Positions 1 to 6,836 of a stretch of 7,324 nucleotides of DNA are shown piece by piece (within the stretch, counting starts at the first letter, position 1; each line of letters begins with the position of its first letter). The stretch lies in contig DAOVTY010000160.1 of the NCBI GenBank assembly GCA_030632865.1, positions 1 through 7,324 on the forward strand. The letters run 5' to 3'. A program made the position numbers and the translations under genes. The notes below the pieces were generated by a model, which was not told the origin of the DNA, did not search any database, and worked only from the letters and a program-made list of their open reading frames with translations. This DNA is from Bacteroidota bacterium. GTDB lineage: Bacteria > Bacteroidota > Bacteroidia > Bacteroidales > Prolixibacteraceae.

Positions 1-124
1 CTACTCTAAAAAGATAAGACACTGGAATCTGCTCATCTTCAGTATAATTTGTATTTACTGTAAGGTTTGATGCTTTTCTATTTTTATAATAGTCTTTAAA
101 TGATTCGCCAAAAGGGTCATTCAT
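1..124 (-). CDS. N-terminal fragment, probable SAM-dependent methyltransferase
   Basis: This is a partial gene running off the left edge; only the first 41 codons are present, read from the ATG at 124-122. The frame is open to the edge. The protein starts MNDPFGESFKDYY and continues to an acidic stretch (TEDEQIP) followed by VSYLFR. A D-P-F/I-G start with a later I/L-P-x-x-Y-L-F-R motif resembles, from memory, the conserved leader of a Bacteroidota class I SAM-dependent methyltransferase family, in which the glycine-rich SAM-binding motif comes after this point. That motif lies outside the window, so the enzyme call is inference. There is no signal peptide, so a cytoplasmic protein is expected. 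The gene is divergent from the propeller cassette, with 71 bases between the two starts. The other ATG nearby on this strand (120-118) is out of frame. Confidence 0.6.
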   Translation of the reverse strand, partial: MNDPFGESFKDYYKNRKASNLTVNTNYTEDEQIPVSYLFRV

Positions 125-195
125 ATTTCAAAATTTTGGCGAAGATAAGATTTATTTTTCCTATTTTTATCGAAGATTTTTTTAATACCTAAATT
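125..195. promoter_or_regulatory. Divergent intergenic region, putative promoters
   Basis: The 71 bases between two divergent start codons must carry or adjoin promoters for both directions unless transcription enters from elsewhere. The region is very AT-rich. No exact Bacteroidota -7 element (TAnnTTTG) is visible. The nearest matches are TATTTTTA at 162-169 for the plus strand and TATCTTCG (147-140) for the minus strand, each with a mismatch. The heptamer CGAAGAT occurs twice in direct orientation (140-146 and 171-177), 31 bases apart or about three helical turns, which could be an operator pair but may be chance in so short a region. There is no Shine-Dalgarno sequence before the ATG at 196, which is normal for the phylum. 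Confidence 0.3.
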
Positions 196-1440
196 ATGAA
201 CCGAGTAATTTTTCCCTTGTTTCTTTTAATAATAATAATAATAATAGGGTGTCAACCAAAAACTGAAATATCGGAGTGGCGTGGTCCAAATAGAGATGGT
301 ATTTATCTTGAAACCAATTTATTAAAACAATGGCCCGAGAATGGCCCGGAAATGCTTTGGAGTTTCGAAGGGCTCGGTTATGGGCATAGTGCAGTGGCTG
401 TTATTGATAACAAAGTTTTTGTAACTGGCATTAAAGATACTGTATCTTCTTTGGGTACACTTTTTACATTCGATAAAAAGGGAAATCTGTTATTGGAAAA
501 AGATTACGGAAAAGATTTTATTTCAAATTTCCATGGAACCAGATCTACTCCAATCGTTGTTAACGATTTAATTTACATTGAAAGTGGAGAAGGAGCTGTT
601 TATTGTTTAAATAATGATAGTGGCGAAGAGGTTTGGTCGGTTAATTTTATTGATGATTTGGGGGTTGATTCTGTTTTGCAATTTGGTTATTCAGAGTCGG
701 TTTTAATAGATGGCGATAATTTAATTTGTGTTCCCGGAGGTATAGAAAATAATGTGGTTGCTCTAAATCGTTTTACTGGAGAATTGGTATGGAATTCGAA
801 GGGGATAGGAGAAATTGCAACTTATAATTCGCCAATACTTATAAATCATAACGGATTGAAATTAGTAATTGCAATGACATCTGGTTCTATAATGGGAATT
901 GATGCAACCACCGGCGAAATGTATTGGCGAGTTGAGCAAACTCAGCAGAATAAAATACATGCAAATACACCTATTTTTTATAATGGAAAATTGGTGGTTT
1001 CGAGTGCCGATAGAAAAGATAGTTCGGGGTTGGTACAGTTGCAAATTTCTGATGATGGGAAAAATGCTGAGGTTGTTTGGCGCGATAAAAAGTTTATAAA
1101 TTTAATGGGAGGATTTGTGAAAATTGATTCGTGTTTATATGGCTCGGCATATTTAAAAAAAGATTGGCGTGTAACTAATTGGAATACAGGAGAAATGTTG
1201 GTTCAGAATAAAGAAATTGGTGGTGGTGCAATTATTTATGCCGATAGTTTGTTTTATTGTTATACCGAGCACGCTGGCGAAATGGCATTGGTAAGTGCAA
1301 CTCCCAATAAATTTGAAATCATTAGTAAATTTGAAATTCCACTTGGAACAAAGGAACATTGGGCGCGACCCGTGATTGATAATGGTGTTTTATATGTTCG
1401 CCATGGAGATGCTTTAATGGCTTATTTAATTTCTAAATAA
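196..1440 (+). CDS. PQQ-like beta-propeller lipoprotein (paralogue 1)
   Basis: This is an exported lipoprotein of 414 aa. Residues 1-18 form a short lipoprotein signal peptide with a core of six consecutive isoleucines and a lipobox I16-I17-G18-C19. No clear surface-export signal follows Cys19, so a periplasm-facing anchor is as likely as surface display. Mature residues 28-35 read WRGPNRDG, the conserved opening of a PQQ-binding-like propeller family that is common in Planctomycetes and Bacteroidota. Propeller blades end in the typical (D/N)xxxG(E)xxW pattern: 139-147, 191-199 and 236-244. The family shares the fold of BamB and quinoprotein dehydrogenases, but there is no vicinal Cys-Cys pair as in PQQ alcohol dehydrogenases, so cofactor binding and catalysis are unproven. 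It is the first gene of a compact operon; a paralogue of the same length starts 6 bases downstream. Role inferred: protein- or glycan-interacting scaffold or a quinoprotein-like enzyme. It is not BamB itself, which has no tandem copy in this kind of context. Confidence 0.88.
   Translation: MNRVIFPLFLLIIIIIIGCQPKTEISEWRGPNRDGIYLETNLLKQWPENGPEMLWSFEGLGYGHSAVAVIDNKVFVTGIKDTVSSLGTLFTFDKKGNLLLEKDYGKDFISNFHGTRSTPIVVNDLIYIESGEGAVYCLNNDSGEEVWSVNFIDDLGVDSVLQFGYSESVLIDGDNLICVPGGIENNVVALNRFTGELVWNSKGIGEIATYNSPILINHNGLKLVIAMTSGSIMGIDATTGEMYWRVEQTQQNKIHANTPIFYNGKLVVSSADRKDSSGLVQLQISDDGKNAEVVWRDKKFINLMGGFVKIDSCLYGSAYLKKDWRVTNWNTGEMLVQNKEIGGGAIIYADSLFYCYTEHAGEMALVSATPNKFEIISKFEIPLGTKEHWARPVIDNGVLYVRHGDALMAYLISK
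229..246 (+). repeat. (ATA)6 trinucleotide repeat in signal peptide
   Basis: Six perfect ATA units encode Ile12-Ile17, which is most of the hydrophobic core of the lipoprotein signal peptide of the first propeller gene. The preceding codon is TTA and the next GGG, so the repeat sits directly before the lipobox Gly-Cys. Because the unit is three bases, gain or loss of units would lengthen or shorten the signal core without a frameshift. Six successive ATA codons, a low-use isoleucine codon in many bacteria, could also slow early translation. The tandem paralogue has no such repeat. Confidence 0.9.
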
Positions 1441-1446
1441 CAATTA

Positions 1447-2691
1447 ATGAAACTATTGACGAAAAAATATTTGATTTTACTTGTGATATTTGAGTTGTTT
1501 TTTGTAGCATGCAATACAAAAACTAATAATACGTCGCAATGGCGTGGCCCAGATAGACAGGGGATTTACTATGAGACTGAATTGCTAAAAACATGGCCGG
1601 AGAACGGACCTGAATTAATTTGGAGTTTTGAAGGATTAGGTGCAGGACATAGTAGCGTTGGAATAGGAAACGATAGAGTTTTTATTAATGGCATGCCTGA
1701 TACTTTGGGAGTTCTATATTCATTCGATTTAGATGGTAATTTGCTTTGGGAGAAAATTTATGGTACCGAGTGGCATGCAAATTATACGGGGTCACGATCA
1801 ACTCCTTTAGTTGTTGATGATGTGGTTTACCTTGAAAGTGGTATGGGTATTATATATTGTTTTGATGCATTTAACGGCGATATTATTTGGGAGGTTGATT
1901 TGATTAATAAATTTGATGCAATTAACATTCAATGGGGAATTACAGAATCTTTGCTAATTGATGGAGATAAGTTAATTTGTACACCAGGTGGCGAAGATTT
2001 TAATGTGGTGGCGCTTAATCGTTTTAATGGAGAAACAATTTGGATAAGTCAAGGTTTTAAAGAACAATCAGCATATTGTTCGCCAGTATTAGTTGAACAT
2101 AATAATACACGTCTTGTGGTAACAATGACAGCAACTTCGGTGTTAGGAATTGATGCTGAAACAGGTGAGCTATACTGGAGAGAAGAGCAGTTGCAAGGTA
2201 ATAAAATTCATGCTAATACTCCGGTATATTCAAATGGGGTAATCTATTTTTCAAGCTCATCGGCAAAGCAAAATTGTGGATTGCTGGCTTTAAAATTATC
2301 AGACGATGGTAAAAGTGTAAAACAGCTTTGGCGAAACGAAAAATTTCGAAATCTGATGGGAGGGATAGTTATAAAAAATGGTTTTATTTATGGCGGGCAA
2401 TACAAGAAAAAAGAGTGGTATTCTATAAATATTAGTTCTGGAGAAGAAACTTTGATTTCTGATAAATTTAACTCAGGAGTAATTGTTTTTGCCGATAGTT
2501 TATTTTATTGTTATAGCGATAAAGGACAAGTTGCTTTGGTTGATATAGGACCAAACAAATTTGATATTAAGAGTTTATTTGATGTTCCATTGGGTACAGA
2601 TCAACATTGGTCTCATCCGGTAATTAATAATAAACGAATGTATATTAGGCACGGAAATGCATTAATGGTTTATAATATTTCATCTAAATAA
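1447..2691 (+). CDS. PQQ-like beta-propeller lipoprotein (paralogue 2)
   Basis: This is a second exported propeller lipoprotein, also 414 aa, starting 6 bases after the first ends. The signal peptide runs to Ala21, with the lipobox F19-V20-A21-C22; Phe at -3 is unusual but tolerated. The mature protein opens with WRGPDRQG (32-39) and has the same blade ends as its neighbour, 140-148, 191-199 and 236-244, the last two at identical residue numbers. By eye about half of the residues are identical to paralogue 1, rising to about three quarters over the first 40 mature residues (WPENGP, WSFEGLG, GHS shared). Three non-lipobox cysteines are shared: YC at 137-138, LIC near 175, and FYC in the C-terminal third. 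There is no vicinal Cys pair. It is most likely an old tandem duplication that has diverged, perhaps to form a heteromer or handle a second ligand. PQQ binding is not shown. Alternatively it is a non-enzymatic scaffold. Confidence 0.88.
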   Translation: MKLLTKKYLILLVIFELFFVACNTKTNNTSQWRGPDRQGIYYETELLKTWPENGPELIWSFEGLGAGHSSVGIGNDRVFINGMPDTLGVLYSFDLDGNLLWEKIYGTEWHANYTGSRSTPLVVDDVVYLESGMGIIYCFDAFNGDIIWEVDLINKFDAINIQWGITESLLIDGDKLICTPGGEDFNVVALNRFNGETIWISQGFKEQSAYCSPVLVEHNNTRLVVTMTATSVLGIDAETGELYWREEQLQGNKIHANTPVYSNGVIYFSSSSAKQNCGLLALKLSDDGKSVKQLWRNEKFRNLMGGIVIKNGFIYGGQYKKKEWYSINISSGEETLISDKFNSGVIVFADSLFYCYSDKGQVALVDIGPNKFDIKSLFDVPLGTDQHWSHPVINNKRMYIRHGNALMVYNISSK

Positions 2692-2698
2692 TTTAAAA

Positions 2699-3367
2699 AT
2701 GAGAGTAATAATTACAGTTTTTTTGATGTTTTTTGTTTTTGGAATTCAGGCACAAACAGTTACTAAATATTCGCCAAAAGATTTGGAAAGTTGGCAAAGA
2801 TTGGGCGATGGAAAAGGTTATGTAACCCATGGTCAGTTTATGATGGAAGAAGTGGAAGGAAGTATTGGTTTTATGATTTTTTCTCCCGAGAAATATAACG
2901 ATGTTGTTTTACGTTACGAAGTGATGACAATGAATCCTGCCACGGTTTTGGTAGCTTTGTTAAACGCTTCTGATAAAGGAAAATCTACTGATTTAATTAT
3001 TGCTGACGATAATAAGGGAAGTTTTGGACATTGGACAAAAGAGGCTGAAGATTATATGTTTGGGTTTCGTGTGATGGCACACAATTCTACTCCTTTTTTA
3101 CGTAAGCATCCGGCACCTGAAGATGGAAAAAGTGGAATTGGTTTAGCCGAAAAAGATGTGATGCAGTCGGGTTGGAGACACACAGTTGAAATTGGCAAAA
3201 AAGGGTCGAAGCTATGGCTTAAAATTGATGGAGAAACATTAATAGATGTAACCGATGATAAACCTTTAGATGCTGGTAAAATTTCAATTCGTGTTCGCGG
3301 AACAGCAGGTATTTTAGGAAAAAGTATGATTCGAAATTTGGAAATTATTGGCGAGCCGGTTAAATAG
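2699..3367 (+). CDS. Secreted ConA-like protein, DUF1080/DUF1961 type
   Basis: This is an exported protein of 222 aa. Residues 1-18 are a Sec signal peptide (hydrophobic VFLMFFVFGI, cleavage after Ala18 to leave Gln19), a typical Bacteroidota arrangement; there is no lipobox. The body is a single domain. The N-terminal part (L29-E30-S31-W32, then G-x-M/F-I-F-S-P-E-K-Y-N-D) and the C-terminal strands from Trp159 (W-R-H-T-V-E-I, K-L-W-L-K-I-D-G-E, D-V-T-D-D-K-P-L, G-K-I-S-I-R) follow the layout of DUF1080 and related concanavalin A-like folds. DUF1080 members include 3-keto-disaccharide hydrolases; others bind sugars or are uncharacterised. I cannot confirm the active site, and the middle segment (GHW, DYMFGFRVMAHN, PFLRKHP) looks closer to DUF1961/YesU-like proteins. 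It starts 7 bases after the second propeller gene, so it is almost certainly co-transcribed. Its stop lies inside the end of the converging PhzF-like gene (8-base overlap). Confidence 0.75.
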   Translation: MRVIITVFLMFFVFGIQAQTVTKYSPKDLESWQRLGDGKGYVTHGQFMMEEVEGSIGFMIFSPEKYNDVVLRYEVMTMNPATVLVALLNASDKGKSTDLIIADDNKGSFGHWTKEAEDYMFGFRVMAHNSTPFLRKHPAPEDGKSGIGLAEKDVMQSGWRHTVEIGKKGSKLWLKIDGETLIDVTDDKPLDAGKISIRVRGTAGILGKSMIRNLEIIGEPVK

Positions 3368-4142
3368 TAATTTCACCAACCAAATAAGTTACAGCTTTAC
3401 CTCCAATTTCAACTCGGTTGTTTAAATTTGTGCAGTGCAAAATTCCTCCACGAGCTGAAACTTGTTTGGCTTTTAATTGATTTTTGTTTAGTATTTTAGC
3501 CCAATAAGGTATTAGCATTGTGTGAGCCGATCCGGTTACCGGATCTTCGTTTACGCCTACTGCAGGAGCAAAAAAACGAGAAACAAAATCGTATTTTTCC
3601 GACTGTGATGTGCAAATAATACCGCGGGTTTTAGATTCTGCTATTATTGAAAAATTAGGTTTTAGGCTAATAATATCATTCTCATTTTCAAAAATCAACA
3701 TCAAATCGTCTCTTCCTTTTAAATACTTTTTAGGCTGAATATTAAATGCCAATTTTAAATTCTCAGGAATTTCTATTTCCGATGCATTTGAAAATGGGAG
3801 ATCAAGAATTATATACTTATTTTCCTTTCGCACTTTAAGTATGCCGCTTCTTGATTCAAAATTAATCTCTTTTTCAGAATAATTTAAATGATTAAAAAGA
3901 ACATGTGCAGTTGCTAAAGTAGCATGTCCGCATAAATCTACTTCTGTAGTTGGGGTAAACCACCTGATTTGAAATCCGTTTTTAGTTTGAATAAAAAATG
4001 CCGTTTCTGAGAGGTTATTTTCTTTAGCAATATTTTGCATAACGTTATCAGAAAGCCATGTTTTTAAAGGTATAACCGCAGCCGGATTTCCGCTAAATGT
4101 TTTTTCGGCAAAGGCATCTATCTGATAAATTGTGAAATTCAT
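3360..4142 (-). CDS. PhzF-family isomerase-like protein
   Basis: This is a complete 260-aa cytoplasmic enzyme of the PhzF/YddE family, at the family's usual length. Hallmarks are visible: the start IYQIDAFAEKTFSGNPAAV (5-23), N-L-S-E-T-A-F-F with the predicted catalytic Glu46, F-T-P-T-T-E-V-D-L-C-G-H-A-T (62-75, CGHAT loop with His73), and R-F-F-A-P-A-V-G-V-N-E-D-P-V-T-G-S-A-H (189-207, Asp200). Founding PhzF isomerises dihydro-3-hydroxyanthranilate in phenazine synthesis, but most homologues have unknown substrates. No other phenazine gene is in the window, so a phenazine role is not supported and the name phzF is not assigned. The ATG lies 21 bases after the stop of the TonB receptor on the same strand, so the two may form an operon. 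Its last 8 bases overlap the end of the converging ConA-like gene. Confidence 0.92.
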   Translation of the reverse strand: MNFTIYQIDAFAEKTFSGNPAAVIPLKTWLSDNVMQNIAKENNLSETAFFIQTKNGFQIRWFTPTTEVDLCGHATLATAHVLFNHLNYSEKEINFESRSGILKVRKENKYIILDLPFSNASEIEIPENLKLAFNIQPKKYLKGRDDLMLIFENENDIISLKPNFSIIAESKTRGIICTSQSEKYDFVSRFFAPAVGVNEDPVTGSAHTMLIPYWAKILNKNQLKAKQVSARGGILHCTNLNNRVEIGGKAVTYLVGEITI

Positions 4143-4163
4143 ATTAGTTTTTAGTACTGTAAT

Positions 4164-6572
4164 TTAGAATTTCATTGTCAACTTTAAGTTGAATCTTCTA
4201 CCTGTAAGGTAATTAGGGACAGCAAATTGGTCGCCATAAATACTCGAAACCCAAAAGTATGAAATTGTATTATTAATGTTTAACAGATTAAAAACTTCAA
4301 GGCTTATTACCATGTCGTTAACGTGGCGCAGTAAATTTCGATTTACCGGGTTTGCAGAACTAATCATTACCTTAGAAAAACCAAGATCAATTCTTCGGTA
4401 AGCTGGCATTCTAAATACATCCTGATAACGTTCGGCGTTTGGTGGCCCGGTTGGTAAACGAGATCCGTAAAACGCCGATAGTTGCATTCGGTATGTTGGG
4501 TTGCCCGGCAAATAATCTTGAAAAAACATACTGAAATTTACCAATTGATCTGTGGGGCGAGGAATAAATCCATGACCGTCGTTAAAAATATCTTCCTTTG
4601 TTTGCATAAACGATAAACTCACCCACGACTGTACACCACTTACAAATTCTCCGTTTACTTTCATGTCAATTCCTGTGGAATAACCAATCGCTTCTTGTTC
4701 TGGCAAATAACGAATCCGAACATTATCAATTTGGTATGGAATTAATCGATTCATGTATTTATAATATGCCTCAGATGTTAATCTGAAAGGCCTGTTCCAG
4801 GCAGTAAAAACAAGATCTGTTCCAGCAACAACTTGGTACGAGCGTTGTGCTCTTGTATCGTAATCAATTGTTCCATCGGTAAATTTAAGCTCTTTAAAAA
4901 ATGGTGATTGATGGTACATTCCCATCGATACACGAAATGAAATTTTACTTTCCCATTCGGGGAAATAGCTTAATGTGGCACGCGGACTAATTAGTAATTC
5001 ATTATTAAAATCCCAAAAGTTGAAACGAACTCCTCCTGTTATATATAAATCGCCTTTGCTAACTGGTACACTCCACACATCTTGAACAAAGCCTGTAAAA
5101 CGGTTTGAACTTATTGAACTTTTACTGTTTAATGTGTAAAACAGTGTAACTTCAGTGTCGGAATATGGAATTGAATAACCTGTAGAATCTCTAAAAATCC
5201 ATTCGTTAATTTCGTCTTCAATCTCTTCGTGCTGAACCTTTACTCCCCATTTTATTAGATGGTTTTCGGAGTTGTATGCTCCCCGATGAGAAAAACTAAA
5301 AACCTTGGCTTTTAAATTATTACGAGCATGGTTAAGAAATGAGCCAACTCCAAGATTTAATACGCTGTCGCCAAATTCTTCGGAAGACATGTCTCTTTCA
5401 AGTTGATTCAAATAATATTGACCTTGAATATCGTAGGTTTCTCTTTCGGTTGCATAATAAGTAGAAGTTATAAATTTAAGATTTAAGTTTACATTTGGAT
5501 GATAGTTCGCAGAGAGTGCACCTGTATAAGTTTGAAAATCATCCACTTCCTGACCATCAAAATAAATTGTTGTATTTAATGGCGCATCCCAGGTTCCAAA
5601 AGTAGTTTGGCGAGTTTGAGGTACAAATTTATATTGATTTTGTGCCACATTCCCCAAAAAAGAGATATTAAATTTTTCTGAAATTTGGTAAGTTATGTAT
5701 GTTTGAAAATCTAAAAACTTAGGATCATAATCTCCCTGTTCATCCAAGCTGCCTAATAAATATTGATTGGTTTTATATCGTATTCCCGAAATATGTGCAA
5801 GTTTCCCTTTCAATGCAACATCTTCGAAATGTGCACTTGCACCCAGTAAACTTACCGAAGCTGAGCCTCTGAAATCGCTTGGTTTACGATATTTAATATC
5901 GAGTACCGACGACATTTTATCACCATATTTTGCATCGAAACCGCCAGCCGAAAAATCGATAGTAGAAACCATATCGCTGTTAATAAAACTCAACCCTTCT
6001 TGCTGCCCCGAGCGGATTAGAAATGGACGATAAACTTCGATGTCGTTTACATAAACCAAATTCTCATCGAAATTACCACCGCGCACAGAATATTGCGAAC
6101 TAAGTTCGTTATTTGATGAAACACCCGGTAAGGTTTTTAACAATGATTCAATGGCACCCGAACCTGCATTGGGAATAATATCTGCAATTTTCGAATCAAT
6201 TCGTGTAATACCATCACCTAATTTTTGTCTAGAAATAATTACTTCATCCAATTGAGTGTCGGATTTTTGCATGGTAATATTTCTAAAAATATTTTCTTCG
6301 TTATCAGCAAAAAATGTATCTAAAACTGATGCATATCCAAGTGAGGAAAAAACTATTATGATATTTCGTTTTGCCGGAATTCTTAATATAAATTCACCTT
6401 TCCTGTTAGAGCTAGTTCCCAGCGGAAACTCTTTCAATGCGATATTTACCATATCCATTGCCATTCCTTCAGAATCTTTTATAACACCTTTTAAAGTAGC
6501 GTTATTTCGCTGCCCAAACAGTACATTGCTGATGATTAAAAGAAGTAATAAAAAGGTGAGAGTTTTTTTCAT
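4164..6572 (-). CDS. TonB-dependent outer-membrane receptor
   Basis: This is an outer-membrane active transporter of 802 aa. I chose the ATG at 6572-6570 because it gives MKKTLTFLLLLLIISNVLFG followed by Gln21, a textbook signal peptide; the frame extends to a TTG at 6605, but that would add 11 residues ahead of it. Order: carboxypeptidase-D regulatory-like domain (about 25-105, with G-V-I-K-D-S-E-G and S-S-L-G-Y), a TonB-box-like L-D-E-V-I-I-S (108-114), plug domain (about 117-235, with SVRGGNFDENLVYVND at 162-177 and G-G-F-D-A-K-Y-G-D-K-M-S-S), then a beta barrel ending in aromatic Phe802 (L-K-L-T-M-K-F), the outer-membrane insertion signal. There is no SusD partner next to it, so it is not a classic SusCD glycan importer. 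The ligand is unknown. It is followed at 21 bases by the PhzF-like gene. Confidence 0.93.
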   Translation of the reverse strand: MKKTLTFLLLLLIISNVLFGQRNNATLKGVIKDSEGMAMDMVNIALKEFPLGTSSNRKGEFILRIPAKRNIIIVFSSLGYASVLDTFFADNEENIFRNITMQKSDTQLDEVIISRQKLGDGITRIDSKIADIIPNAGSGAIESLLKTLPGVSSNNELSSQYSVRGGNFDENLVYVNDIEVYRPFLIRSGQQEGLSFINSDMVSTIDFSAGGFDAKYGDKMSSVLDIKYRKPSDFRGSASVSLLGASAHFEDVALKGKLAHISGIRYKTNQYLLGSLDEQGDYDPKFLDFQTYITYQISEKFNISFLGNVAQNQYKFVPQTRQTTFGTWDAPLNTTIYFDGQEVDDFQTYTGALSANYHPNVNLNLKFITSTYYATERETYDIQGQYYLNQLERDMSSEEFGDSVLNLGVGSFLNHARNNLKAKVFSFSHRGAYNSENHLIKWGVKVQHEEIEDEINEWIFRDSTGYSIPYSDTEVTLFYTLNSKSSISSNRFTGFVQDVWSVPVSKGDLYITGGVRFNFWDFNNELLISPRATLSYFPEWESKISFRVSMGMYHQSPFFKELKFTDGTIDYDTRAQRSYQVVAGTDLVFTAWNRPFRLTSEAYYKYMNRLIPYQIDNVRIRYLPEQEAIGYSTGIDMKVNGEFVSGVQSWVSLSFMQTKEDIFNDGHGFIPRPTDQLVNFSMFFQDYLPGNPTYRMQLSAFYGSRLPTGPPNAERYQDVFRMPAYRRIDLGFSKVMISSANPVNRNLLRHVNDMVISLEVFNLLNINNTISYFWVSSIYGDQFAVPNYLTGRRFNLKLTMKF

Positions 6573-6577
6573 TGGCA

Positions 6578-6605
6578 CAAAACTAACAAACAGTTTTATA
6601 TTCAA
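6578..6605 (-). promoter_or_regulatory. Candidate promoter of the TonB receptor
   Basis: On the minus strand, TAGTTTTG (6585-6578) matches the Bacteroidota -7 consensus TAnnTTTG exactly. A TTG (6605-6603) lies 17 bases upstream, slightly closer than the usual 19-21 for the -33 element. The -7 element ends only 5 bases before the ATG at 6572, which would imply a leaderless or almost leaderless transcript. That makes the call weak; chance matches are common in such AT-rich DNA. Confidence 0.25.
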
Positions 6606-6673
6606 CTTCTAATTAATAAATAAATTGTGATTTGTAAACGGCTTTTGTTATTCTTTGCAAACTTTTATCTGAT

Positions 6674-6836
6674 GAAGTTGTTTAAAGTTAAATTGAAAAT
6701 ATGCAGGCAATATCTTGTTTCTATTGGACTTCAGCTATTTTTTCTTCCGTAGATATGGCTACGAAAGAGAAACTGAGTTTTGCCACTGAAACCAATATGT
6801 CACTCTCTAAAATCCCATTCAACTTTAAACAACTTC
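6674..6836. repeat. Foldback element with 16-bp perfect inverted repeats
   Basis: GAAGTTGTTTAAAGTT at 6674-6689 is the exact reverse complement of AACTTTAAACAACTTC at 6821-6836, giving a 163-base element. Inside it more complementary segments are nested in the right order: TATTGG 6722-6727 with CCAATA 6792-6797, TTCAG 6730-6734 with CTGAA 6786-6790, and the stem at 6739-6772. The outer arm is therefore continued by an imperfect long hairpin. Outside it TATCTGAT (6666-6673) pairs with ATCAGATA (6853-6860), with a 16-base bulge on the right arm. No flanking direct repeat suggestive of a target-site duplication is visible. It could be a MITE-like foldback insertion, a structured non-coding RNA, or a regulatory mRNA structure upstream of the receptor; the sequence alone does not decide. 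Confidence 0.75.
6739..6772. other. Central stem-loop of the foldback element
   Basis: Bases 6739-6752 pair with 6759-6772 around a 6-base loop ATATGG (6753-6758): CGTAG/CTACG at the tip, one C-A mismatch (6747/6764), then eight further pairs including one G-T wobble. It is not followed by a T tract on either strand, so it is not a typical intrinsic terminator. The octamer GTAGATAT at its tip (6749-6756) recurs outside the element at 6842-6849. Confidence 0.6.

Noticed and set aside
862..1359. Open frames of 60-68 codons inside the first propeller gene on both strands
   Set aside because: They lie wholly within a strong coding region, lack family features and are shadows of that gene.
196..2691. 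Assignment of the propellers as BamB, the outer-membrane assembly lipoprotein
   Set aside because: The fold is shared, but the WRGPxRxG opening and the tandem copies next to a ConA-like protein point to a different PQQ-like subfamily.
3360..4142. Phenazine biosynthesis cluster
   Set aside because: Only a PhzF-family protein is present; most members of the family are not involved in phenazine synthesis and no other phz gene is nearby.
4164..6572. SusC of a polysaccharide utilisation locus
   Set aside because: There is no SusD-like gene next to it, no carbohydrate-active enzyme in the window, and at 802 aa the receptor is shorter than typical SusC proteins.
5767..6612. Plus-strand open frames of 88 and 118 codons antisense to the TonB receptor
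   Set aside because: They are antisense to the conserved plug and N-terminal domains of the receptor and have no recognisable features of their own.
6782..6788. GCCACTG, resembling part of a cobalamin riboswitch
   Set aside because: It is on the strand opposite to the receptor gene and the other conserved parts of a B12 riboswitch (such as a GGGAAGG-like segment and the B12 box) are absent.
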